Shown: piece by piece, positions 26,365 to 33,661 of the stretch | Layout: each line of letters opens with the position of its first letter | How positions within the stretch are numbered: position 1 is the first letter of the stretch | DNA from: Dokdonia donghaensis DSW-1 | GTDB taxonomy: Bacteria > Bacteroidota > Bacteroidia > Flavobacteriales > Flavobacteriaceae | DNA: 64,000 bases | NCBI RefSeq assembly: GCF_001653755.1 | Contig: NZ_CP015125.1 | Span: 2,923,501-2,987,500, forward strand | Direction: 5' to 3' | Program-made: the position numbers and the translations under genes | Notes under the pieces: model-generated | Told to the model about the DNA's origin: nothing | Seen by the model: the letters and a program-made list of their open reading frames with translations, nothing else | Database searches by the model: none

Positions 26365-26893
26365 GCGCCTAGAAGGCAAGCTAGATACAGCTGCACCTAG
26401 TGCAGATCACAAAGCAAACTTTCTTGCAAAGTTACAGGCGCAAGCTGCTCCCGTAACTCCAGAGAAAGAAACTAAAGTCATAAAGTGGATGCGTCCTCTT
26501 TTTATAGCAGCGAGTATGCTCTTGCTTGCCGGAGTCATCTTTACTCAGTTTAATACGAGCTCGAGTGATAAGGAACTTGCAGATGTATCTCCAGAGATGC
26601 AAGAAACTCAAGACTTCTTTACAAAGACTATAGAACGAGAGCTTTTTGACATTAAAGAAAAGATGACTCCAGAAAATCAAGCTATGGTAGAAGATGCCAT
26701 AAGCCAGCTGGAAGTACTAGAACAGCAGTATGATAAACTTAAAGTTGACCTTTCTGAGAGTGGTGAAGATAAGCGTGTGATCTACGCTATGATAGACAAC
26801 TTCCAGAACCGCATTGACCTCCTACAAAATGTAGTAGAACAAATGAAAGCCATCGAAGAATTAAGAAAAATCGAAAAAGCAGTAATGCTCTAG
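26333..26893 (+). CDS. Putative anti-sigma factor, single-pass membrane protein
   Basis: 186 residues: a cytoplasmic N-terminal 48 (EPIDQVFKRLEGKLDTAAPS...), one membrane helix (about 50-68, PLFIAASMLLLAGVIFTQF) and a periplasmic helical region with coiled-coil character (QLEVLEQQYDKLKVDLSES, IDNFQNRIDLLQNVVEQM). The start lies inside the sigma gene, in another frame. Topology and overlap support an anti-sigma role; no zinc-binding HxxxCxxC motif is present, so this is inferred from context. Confidence 0.75.
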   Translation: MKKEPIDQVFKRLEGKLDTAAPSADHKANFLAKLQAQAAPVTPEKETKVIKWMRPLFIAASMLLLAGVIFTQFNTSSSDKELADVSPEMQETQDFFTKTIERELFDIKEKMTPENQAMVEDAISQLEVLEQQYDKLKVDLSESGEDKRVIYAMIDNFQNRIDLLQNVVEQMKAIEELRKIEKAVML

Positions 26894-26914
26894 TTACTTA
26901 AATTATAACAGACT

Positions 26915-28003
26915 ATGAAGACTAAAATTACACACATCCTTCTCTTTGTACTCGCTATGCCTCTTATGGTGATGGCAAGTGACAACTACCCTAAAGGGAA
27001 GTATACAAAAGAGAAAAGAATCAAAAAAGAATATAACGTAAATGCAGATGCAAAACTCGTTATAGATAACTCATACGGTAATGTAAATATGGTAAGCTGG
27101 AATGAAAACCGTATTGTCATAGAAGTGCTTGTAAAAACTAATGGAAATGATGAAGAGCGCGTGCAAGAAAAGCTAGATGAGATAGATGTACGTTTTGAAG
27201 GCTCTCCATCTTATGTAAGTGCTAAGACTAATTTTGAGAGAAGTAGCAGTCGCTCGTGGTGGAATAGCTGGAAAAACAATAACGTAAATATGGAAATTAA
27301 TTACACCATAAAACTCCCAGCTACTAATATGATAGATATAAGCAATGATTACGGGGGTATAAGCCTTGACCGTCTTGAGGGCAATGCAAAAATAAACTGT
27401 GACTATGGTAAAATTACTATAGGCGAGTTACTTGCAGAGGATAACTACCTCAACTTTGACTACACAAAAAATAGTACCATCTCTTATATGAGAAGTGGGC
27501 GCATTAATGCAGACTACTCAAGCTTTATGTTAGAACGTGGTGGCGATATAGAACTCAATGCAGATTATACAAAGTCTGAATTTGGAAAAATTGAAAATCT
27601 CAACTACAACTGTGATTATGGATCTGTAAAAACGACAGAAAGTAATGACATAATAGGTCGTGGTGATTACCTCTCTGCAAAGATAGGAGTTGTACACGGC
27701 GACTTAAATATTAATGCAGATTATGGTAGTATACGTGTAGAAGAACTCGCTAGTGATGCTGGTGATGTCGTGATACAAAGCGATTATACAGGTATAAAAG
27801 TGGGATACAGCCCTGCTTATGATTTTACCTTTAATATAAAACTTGAGTATGCAGGCTTAAGCGGTAAGGATGAGCTTACTTTTAATGTAGAGCGTGTAGA
27901 ATCTTCAGACAAATATTATGAAGGGTACAAAGGGTCATCTTCAACTAACAACAACATAAACATCAACTCAGAGTATGGGGGTGTTACATTATTTAAAAAC
28001 TAA
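26915..28003 (+). CDS. DUF4097-like beta-helix surface protein
   Basis: 362 residues with a signal peptide (ending VMAS). The body is a chain of about twelve rungs marked by DYG/DYT/EYG turns (NSYGNV, NDYGGI, CDYGKI, ADYSSF, ADYTKS, CDYGSV, ADYGSI, SDYTGI, SEYGGV), roughly 20 residues apart, as expected for the beta-helix of DUF4097 adhesin-like proteins. No anchor or T9SS signal visible, so probably periplasmic. It follows the anti-sigma-like gene by 21 bp and is likely in the same operon. Confidence 0.75.
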   Translation: MKTKITHILLFVLAMPLMVMASDNYPKGKYTKEKRIKKEYNVNADAKLVIDNSYGNVNMVSWNENRIVIEVLVKTNGNDEERVQEKLDEIDVRFEGSPSYVSAKTNFERSSSRSWWNSWKNNNVNMEINYTIKLPATNMIDISNDYGGISLDRLEGNAKINCDYGKITIGELLAEDNYLNFDYTKNSTISYMRSGRINADYSSFMLERGGDIELNADYTKSEFGKIENLNYNCDYGSVKTTESNDIIGRGDYLSAKIGVVHGDLNINADYGSIRVEELASDAGDVVIQSDYTGIKVGYSPAYDFTFNIKLEYAGLSGKDELTFNVERVESSDKYYEGYKGSSSTNNNININSEYGGVTLFKN

Positions 28004-28030
28004 ATTCAATCATCAACTAAACAATCTATT

Positions 28031-28756
28031 ATGAAAAAATTAATCACACTCAGCTTAGTCCTTTTTGCAAGTACTCAAATACACGCACAATGGTGGGGAA
28101 AAAGCGTAAAAGGTAATGGCGAACTAGAAACTATAACTCGTAACGTAGGTGACTATAATGAGATAAGCGTTGCTGGCTTTTTTGACGTAACACTCGTTGC
28201 CGGTAATGAAGGAGAGCTTATTATTGAAGGAGAGAGTAACCTACTTGAATATATTGAGACAGAAGTAGATGGTGACAGACTTACTATCAAGGTAAAAAAT
28301 AAGCAAAACCTAAAAACGAGCTGGGGAAAAGATATTAAAATACGAGTGCCTTTTAGAGATTTAAACCAAGTATCATTATCTGGATCTGGCGAGATTATGA
28401 GTACAGATGTTATCAAAGCAAATAACTTTAGAGTTTCAGTATCTGGTTCTGGTGATATAAATCTTGTAGTAGAAGCTAGCAGCACAGAGAGTCGTGTTAC
28501 TGGATCTGGTGATTTGGTATTACGAGGTAGCACAAGAGATCACGAGACAAGTGTAACGGGATCTGGAGATCTTGAAGCAGGACGCTTTAAAGCAGATAAT
28601 GTAGATGCAAAGGTTACAGGGTCTGGAGATATAAGAGTGAGCTGTGATAAAAGCATACGCGCTCGAGTAACAGGGTCTGGAGATATAGAATATGTAGGTA
28701 ACCCTACTAAGCAAGACACAAAGGTTTCTGGATCTGGAGATATCTCTAGAGGATAA
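28031..28756 (+). CDS. Head-GIN domain (DUF2807) protein
   Basis: 241 residues, signal peptide ending IHAQ. The N-terminal half (ITRNVGDYNEISVAGFFDVTLVAGNEGELIIEGESNLLEYIETEVDGDRLTIKV) is the classic DUF2807/head-GIN start. The second half repeats a GSGD/GSGE turn seven times, about every 19-21 residues, which should form one beta-helix rung each. Last gene of the sigma-led unit; ends with a bidirectional terminator. Family role in the envelope is unknown. Confidence 0.85.
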   Translation: MKKLITLSLVLFASTQIHAQWWGKSVKGNGELETITRNVGDYNEISVAGFFDVTLVAGNEGELIIEGESNLLEYIETEVDGDRLTIKVKNKQNLKTSWGKDIKIRVPFRDLNQVSLSGSGEIMSTDVIKANNFRVSVSGSGDINLVVEASSTESRVTGSGDLVLRGSTRDHETSVTGSGDLEAGRFKADNVDAKVTGSGDIRVSCDKSIRARVTGSGDIEYVGNPTKQDTKVSGSGDISRG

Positions 28757-28779
28757 AACTATTTTGTCCCAAATACAAT

Positions 28780-28806
28780 AAAAGCCCTCTTGCGAGGGCT
28801 TTTTTA
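28780..28806. terminator. Bidirectional terminator between two head-GIN genes
   Basis: Stem AAAAGCCCTC / GAGGGCTTTT, loop TTGC, then T run; the convergent gene ends at 28818. Confidence 0.85.
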
Positions 28807-28817
28807 CTTATAACATA

Positions 28818-29657
28818 TTACAGTTCTTTCTTAAGTAGTCTCGCGGTACCAGAAAATCGTTCTACTATAATTTTTGGCTCGCCATAAAGTTGTACCATAC
28901 TCTTATCTGAAAGGTCAAGTGTTACCTTCTCATCTACACTTAGCGTCACGCTACCGCTTTCTCTTCCTACTATCTGCACTATGTCTGCATCAAAGGAGAG
29001 TCCTTTACATTGAGCGGTTTCATTTACTGTAAAAGTAGCTTCACTAGCATTTCCTGTAAACGCTATATCAGATCTTCCTGAAGCTATTATTGAGAGTTTT
29101 ACGGTGTTTATATCCGCTTTCGCGAAAGCGTTATCACTTAAATTAATACGTATATCGTCTCCAGTGTAATCTATCTCAAACTTTGAGTTGCCGTTTGCCA
29201 TAATATCTGCCTCTCTCGTTTTGAGCTCACCGTTGAAACGACTTCCATCCAGAAAACTACCCGTAAACATATCTCCCTCTATGGCTGTAGATACAAAGGC
29301 ACTACTTTTTGAATCTAAACTTACTGCGCTCAGGACTGTGTATCGCACAGTGATGTTAAGTCTTTTTGCACTTCGTATATCCTTTAGGGTTGAGACCACT
29401 AGTAGGCTATCTTTAATGTCAAAATCTATAAGTTCAACCAGGTTATCATCCATCTCTAGGTCATAACCGGTTTTAGAATCTGCCATAAGTGTCACCTCTA
29501 GGCCATCTGTTACCTTGATTGCGGTAAAGCCATCTAGTCTCTCAGAAACATCTATAACATTACGACTACCTTTTACTCGCTCGCGTTGTGCAGCGACACT
29601 TGTAGTTACAACCAGAAGTATTGCAACCACAAAACTCTTTATATATCTATTCTTCAT
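28818..29657 (-). CDS. Second head-GIN domain (DUF2807) protein
   Basis: 279 residues with a signal peptide ending VAAQ. The start RNVIDVSERLDGFTAIKVTDGLEVTLMADSKTGYDLEMDDNLVELIDFDIKDSLLVVS matches DUF2807. Unlike its neighbour it lacks the GSGD ladder; its rungs are more varied. Convergent with the first head-GIN gene and not in the sigma operon. A palindrome copy inside it is read as NAFAKAD, apparently tolerated in a rung. Confidence 0.8.
   Translation of the reverse strand: MKNRYIKSFVVAILLVVTTSVAAQRERVKGSRNVIDVSERLDGFTAIKVTDGLEVTLMADSKTGYDLEMDDNLVELIDFDIKDSLLVVSTLKDIRSAKRLNITVRYTVLSAVSLDSKSSAFVSTAIEGDMFTGSFLDGSRFNGELKTREADIMANGNSKFEIDYTGDDIRINLSDNAFAKADINTVKLSIIASGRSDIAFTGNASEATFTVNETAQCKGLSFDADIVQIVGRESGSVTLSVDEKVTLDLSDKSMVQLYGEPKIIVERFSGTARLLKKEL
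29114..29131. repeat. 18-bp palindrome, copy 12 (inside head-GIN gene)
   Basis: CCGCTTTCGCGAAAGCGT, one outer mismatch, read as AFAKA on the minus strand. Confidence 0.95.
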
Positions 29658-29702
29658 AATAATAAAAGTACAATAAATGAGCCATCATTAATAACCGCAC
29701 AT

Positions 29703-29728
29703 AAAAAAAGCATCTGGTTACAGATGCT
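29703..29728 (-). terminator. Terminator of the cysteine-module lipoprotein gene
   Basis: Minus strand: stem AGCATCTG / CAGATGCT with loop TAAC, then a T run. Confidence 0.75.
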
Positions 29729-29754
29729 CTTTAAAAATATGTCGTTTATGGATA

Positions 29755-30813
29755 CTAATAGGCAATATTAATAACTCCATCTAATGTGAGTACTTCTTCG
29801 TTATCTGGGTTTGTAAATGCTCCAGAAAAGGTTCCTACGATTGTAGTACCATCGTTTGCCGTAATTGTATTAATAAAAGGTGATGTCCCTCCAGGTGCTG
29901 CAGTAAGTACTACACCATCTATAGTAATAAGTGTGTTTTGCATCACATTATCTCCAGTTTGTTGTAATACAATATCAAAAGTAAAGGTGTCGCCAGTATC
30001 TGTATCTGTTGCTACAACGCTTAAAAGAGAACCATTTATAGTTACTACTGCATTATCAAAGTTTGTAAACGTTCCTCCTATAGTTCCATACACCGGTCCA
30101 TCATCTTCTGGTGGGCTACAATCTCCTAGCTCTTGAACAATTGCATCTAGACTTCCATCTGGATCTCCACAAGCTGTAATCTGTTCTTGCAGTGCAAATG
30201 AGTAATCTGCACAGGCAGCCGTATAAGCATCACTATCTTGAGGATCTACTGCGTTAAATATTTCTTGAGCTTCTGCTGTTGCAATTTCGGCAGCGGCACA
30301 ATCTCCACCACAGTTAAGACTATCTATAGTTGCTTGCAAACTACCATTTGCATCTCCGCACGCTTCTATTTGTGCGCTTAACGCGGCGCTATATGCAAGG
30401 CATAATTGCTCTTCATTTTCAGCTGTAGCATTGTTAAGTGCCTCCAGCGCTGCCTCTGCAGCTAGCTCTGCTTGTAAGCACGGGTCTGGTGTTGTACAAT
30501 CGCCTAGCGTAGTAAGTATGGATTGTAGCTCTCCAGAACTATCACCGCATATTTCTATAGTTGCCTCAAGTGCAAGCGCATAGGTCGTACAGGCCTGTGT
30601 ATAATTTGCTTCAGAAGATGAAGCAAATACTGCTTGTGAAGTTTGCAATACATCAAATGCTGTTTCACACGTATCACTATCTGGATCTGTCTCTCCAGGC
30701 TCAGAACCATCTCCGGTTACAGAAAACTCGCCCTCTAGTTGTTCATCATCACAAGAGATTACTGTGACTGAGGCTAGCATTATAAATAAGAGTAGGTAGT
30801 GTAACTTTTTCAT
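29755..30813 (-). CDS. Lipoprotein with three cysteine-rich helical modules
   Basis: 352 residues, lipobox VISC (Cys21), acidic linker, then three tandem modules of about 58-65 residues. Each has a leading Cys, an (A)C about 27-31 residues later, an ICGD/ACGD about 15 further on and a closing LGDC or GGDC: roughly 47-105, 112-172 and 172-237. Each is helical and Ala-rich, and four Cys per module fit two disulfides. The C-terminal 115 residues are beta-rich (IGGTFTNFDNAVVTINGSL, VGTFSGAFTNPDNEEVLTLDG). Family not recognised; probably surface-exposed. Confidence 0.7.
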   Translation of the reverse strand: MKKLHYLLLFIMLASVTVISCDDEQLEGEFSVTGDGSEPGETDPDSDTCETAFDVLQTSQAVFASSSEANYTQACTTYALALEATIEICGDSSGELQSILTTLGDCTTPDPCLQAELAAEAALEALNNATAENEEQLCLAYSAALSAQIEACGDANGSLQATIDSLNCGGDCAAAEIATAEAQEIFNAVDPQDSDAYTAACADYSFALQEQITACGDPDGSLDAIVQELGDCSPPEDDGPVYGTIGGTFTNFDNAVVTINGSLLSVVATDTDTGDTFTFDIVLQQTGDNVMQNTLITIDGVVLTAAPGGTSPFINTITANDGTTIVGTFSGAFTNPDNEEVLTLDGVINIAY

Positions 30814-30879
30814 CGATGTAGGATTTTGTGAACCTTAAACGCAAACATAAACATTTTATTGGACTGTTATACAAGCAAT

Positions 30880-31314
30880 TTATGACTCCTTATGTGATCT
30901 AAGAATCTTGTTTTGCTCTTGCATTAGGTGTTCAATATTTGCTAAGAGTTCAATGTTTTTTGGTGTTTTTTCTTCCGTGTTTTTTGGGTCCTCAGATTTT
31001 TCTTTAAATCTGTTAATCCCTTTTATGACTATAAATATAGTCAAAGCTATGATAACAAAATCTATCCCCACCTCTATGAGCTCACCATAGCCTATCGCAA
31101 CTACATCTGCCTCATTTTCGGCATCTCGTAAAATGTACTTACGCTCTCGTAGGTTTATGCCATCGGTAAGTAAAGAAAGTGGTGGCATTACCACCTTCTT
31201 TACAATGGTATTTACCACATTATTAAAAGCAGTACCTATGATGATACCCACTGCCATATCTACCATATTACCTTTTACGGCAAAATCTTTAAATTCTTGT
31301 ATAAAACTCTTCAT
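30880..31314 (-). CDS. mscL: Large-conductance mechanosensitive channel
   Basis: Pentameric osmotic safety valve of the inner membrane. 144 residues with the conserved N-terminal helix FIQEFKDFAVKGNMVDMAVGIIIGTAFNNVV (TM1), periplasmic loop, TM2 (ELIEVGIDFVIIALTIFIVIKGIN) and the C-terminal cytoplasmic helix. The periplasmic loop, with LRERKYILRDAENEADVVAIGYG, is ordinary for the family. Confidence 0.96.
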   Translation of the reverse strand: MKSFIQEFKDFAVKGNMVDMAVGIIIGTAFNNVVNTIVKKVVMPPLSLLTDGINLRERKYILRDAENEADVVAIGYGELIEVGIDFVIIALTIFIVIKGINRFKEKSEDPKNTEEKTPKNIELLANIEHLMQEQNKILRSHKES

Positions 31315-31399
31315 AGTATATAAATATTAGAAAAACGCTTCAAGCCATTCTAGACCGTTTAATAAACAGATTAATTGCTTGCAAAGATTGTTTTGTTGT

Positions 31400-31417
31400 A
31401 CGCTTTCGCGAAAGCGG
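31400..31417. repeat. 18-bp palindrome, copy 13
   Basis: ACGCTTTCGCGAAAGCGG, one outer mismatch, between mscL and the stop of the UMF1-type gene. Confidence 0.95.
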
Positions 31418-31428
31418 AAACCTTATGT

Positions 31429-32736
31429 TTATTTATTCTCTTTTGGGACTCTGTACAGAAGCACTACTCCTACTGCAAAAAACAGTATAAGAAATACAAT
31501 AGAGTAACGCATACTCCCAGTAATCTCTTCTATAAAACCATATAAGAACATCCCGATGATGATCCCTATTTTTTCGGCAACGTCATAAAAGCTAAAGTAT
31601 GATGTAGTGTCTTCTGTCTCTGGTAAAAACTTTGCATACGTAGATCTTGAGAGTGACTGTATTCCTCCCATAACCAAACCTACAAAACCAGCAGTAATAT
31701 AAAACTGAAATGGCGTATACACAAAGTACGCCCAGGCACAGATTACAATCCATATTACATTAATAATGACCAGTGCTTTTATGTTACCCACTCGCCCCGA
31801 AAGTTTTGACGTAAGTATAGCACCTAGCACTGCCACGAGTTGTATTAAAAGTATACTCACAATTAATCCTGTGGTGCGCTCGCTATCGCTCCCCCACTCT
31901 AGCTCTTGCTCTCCAAAATATGCCGCAGCAAGCATTACTGTCTGTACCGCCATACTATATACAAAGAAGGCAATAAGATATTTTTTGAGACGCAACTGCT
32001 CTTGCATAGAAGACCAGATACCCTTAAGCTCCTTAAAGCCGTTAAAGAACACATCTTTGGTAAGCTTTCCTTGCGCTTGATTTCCTTGAGGTAAATAAGC
32101 ATACGTATACTGGCTAAAACCTATCCACCAGACACCTGTAAGCACAAAAGAAAGTCGCGTAGGAAAACCTTCGTCTTCAAAACCAAATATTTCATACCCA
32201 AGTATCATTGCTAGGCAACCTATGAGCAATAGTACACTCCCTACATACCCTAGTGAGTATCCCTTTGCACTTATCTTATCGTGTTGCTCTGGGTAGGCAA
32301 TATCTGGCAGGTATGAGTTGTAAAAAACGAGACTCCCCCAGAAACCTATAAGCCCCAGTGCATACATCGCAAGGCTTATGTATATATGCTCAAGGCTAAA
32401 CCAGTACAAACCTATTGTAGAGAAAGCTCCTAGATAACAAAAGAGTTTTAAAAAGAACTTTTTATTACCTAGATAGTCTGCCACTCCAGAGAGTACAGGT
32501 GATATAATGGCTACTATGAGAAAAGCAATAGCTGTAGTATAGAATATAAGCGGACTACGACGTAACATCATCCCAAAAACCTCAATCTCTTCTATACCTG
32601 CTCCTCTAAAAAGGGCTCCATAAAATAGTGGAAAAATAGCAGAGGCAATAACTAGACTGTAGGTAGAGTTTGCCCAATCATAAAACGCCCAAGCGTTTAA
32701 TAACTTCTTATCACCTTTTTTGAGTTGTTCTTTCAT
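31429..32736 (-). CDS. UMF1-family MFS transporter
   Basis: 435 residues with about twelve membrane helices and the Atg22/UMF1 signature near the start, AWAFYDWANSTYSLVIASAIFP, plus GGIQSLSRSTYAKFLPE in the second half. Atg22 exports amino acids from the yeast vacuole; bacterial members have no established substrate. A terminator upstream separates it from the M48 gene, so it should have its own promoter. Confidence 0.85.
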   Translation of the reverse strand: MKEQLKKGDKKLLNAWAFYDWANSTYSLVIASAIFPLFYGALFRGAGIEEIEVFGMMLRRSPLIFYTTAIAFLIVAIISPVLSGVADYLGNKKFFLKLFCYLGAFSTIGLYWFSLEHIYISLAMYALGLIGFWGSLVFYNSYLPDIAYPEQHDKISAKGYSLGYVGSVLLLIGCLAMILGYEIFGFEDEGFPTRLSFVLTGVWWIGFSQYTYAYLPQGNQAQGKLTKDVFFNGFKELKGIWSSMQEQLRLKKYLIAFFVYSMAVQTVMLAAAYFGEQELEWGSDSERTTGLIVSILLIQLVAVLGAILTSKLSGRVGNIKALVIINVIWIVICAWAYFVYTPFQFYITAGFVGLVMGGIQSLSRSTYAKFLPETEDTTSYFSFYDVAEKIGIIIGMFLYGFIEEITGSMRYSIVFLILFFAVGVVLLYRVPKENK

Positions 32737-32748
32737 ACCACTAAAATA

Positions 32749-32776
32749 AAAAAGCTGTGCGAGTGCACAGCTTTTT
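32749..32776 (-). terminator. Terminator of the M48 protease gene
   Basis: A 12-bp perfect stem (AAAAAGCTGTGC / GCACAGCTTTTT), loop of four, T run on the minus strand. Confidence 0.85.
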
Positions 32777-32799
32777 AAACTATATATTATTGTAAATTC

Positions 32800-33621
32800 T
32801 TACTTGAAGCTTGTCACTCCAAATTTTGCTGCCTCTGCTTTTGCCATAGGCGCTTTTGCAGTAAGGTTTGCAATACGTGAGTCTGACGATGGGTGCGTGC
32901 TCAATATTTGTGGTGGTGCTTGACCTCCGCTAGCCGCTTTCATACGTTTCCATAACTCTGCAGCCTCATCTGGGTTGTAACCTGCTATAGCAGCGATTAC
33001 AATACCTATCTCGTCTGCCTGTGTCTCGTGACTACGTGAGAAAGGAAGCATACCCCCTACTTGTGAACCTACACCGTAAAGTTGCATAATTTGCTGTTGT
33101 TTACTTTGATCTTGTCCACTTACTGCTACTGCAGTGGCTACAGCACCATATTGCTGTAACTGCGCTGCACTCATACGTTGTGCACCGTGATCTGCAAGTG
33201 CGTGAGCAAGCTCGTGCCCCATAACCATAGCAAGACCTGTCTCAGACTGTGTGATAGGTAATATACCTGTATACACTACAATTTTTCCACCTGGCATACA
33301 CCACGCATTTACAGCTTCGTCTCTTACTAGGTTATATTCCCAGCGATAATCTTGTAAATAACCTGGCTCTCCTAGAGCTGTAAGGTAACGCTCTGCAGCT
33401 ACAGCAATTTTCTCACCTACACTCTTTACCATATTTGCATCTGCCGTACCGGTGATGACATTATTTTCTGAAAGAAAGGCATCATATTGTTGAAAAGCCA
33501 TCGGAAACAGCTGATCGTTACTTACGAAGTTAAGTGTCTTTTTCCCTGTAAAAGGGCTCGTCTTACAAGCGCATACTAATAGTACGGTCATTATAAGAAC
33601 AAATGTATTTTTAAGTTTCAT
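32800..33621 (-). CDS. M48 family metalloprotease, lipoprotein
   Basis: 273 residues; lipoprotein signal with Cys17 or Cys19 in LLVCAC. Zinc motif HELAH (His136, Glu137, His140) and the third ligand Glu199 in SHETQAD, the standard M48 arrangement. Resembles LoiP/YggG and the catalytic part of BepA, which act in outer-membrane protein quality control in E. coli; a similar periplasmic role is inferred. It lies 40 bp after the GH31 stop and could be read from that operon. Confidence 0.9.
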   Translation of the reverse strand: MKLKNTFVLIMTVLLVCACKTSPFTGKKTLNFVSNDQLFPMAFQQYDAFLSENNVITGTADANMVKSVGEKIAVAAERYLTALGEPGYLQDYRWEYNLVRDEAVNAWCMPGGKIVVYTGILPITQSETGLAMVMGHELAHALADHGAQRMSAAQLQQYGAVATAVAVSGQDQSKQQQIMQLYGVGSQVGGMLPFSRSHETQADEIGIVIAAIAGYNPDEAAELWKRMKAASGGQAPPQILSTHPSSDSRIANLTAKAPMAKAEAAKFGVTSFK

Positions 33622-33661
33622 TGTACTAGGGTTTGATATTCTTTATAAAAATACACAAATG

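Noticed and set aside
28153..28533. Open frame of 126 codons antisense to the head-GIN gene
   Set aside because: Created by the repeated GSGD codons read in reverse; no independent evidence.
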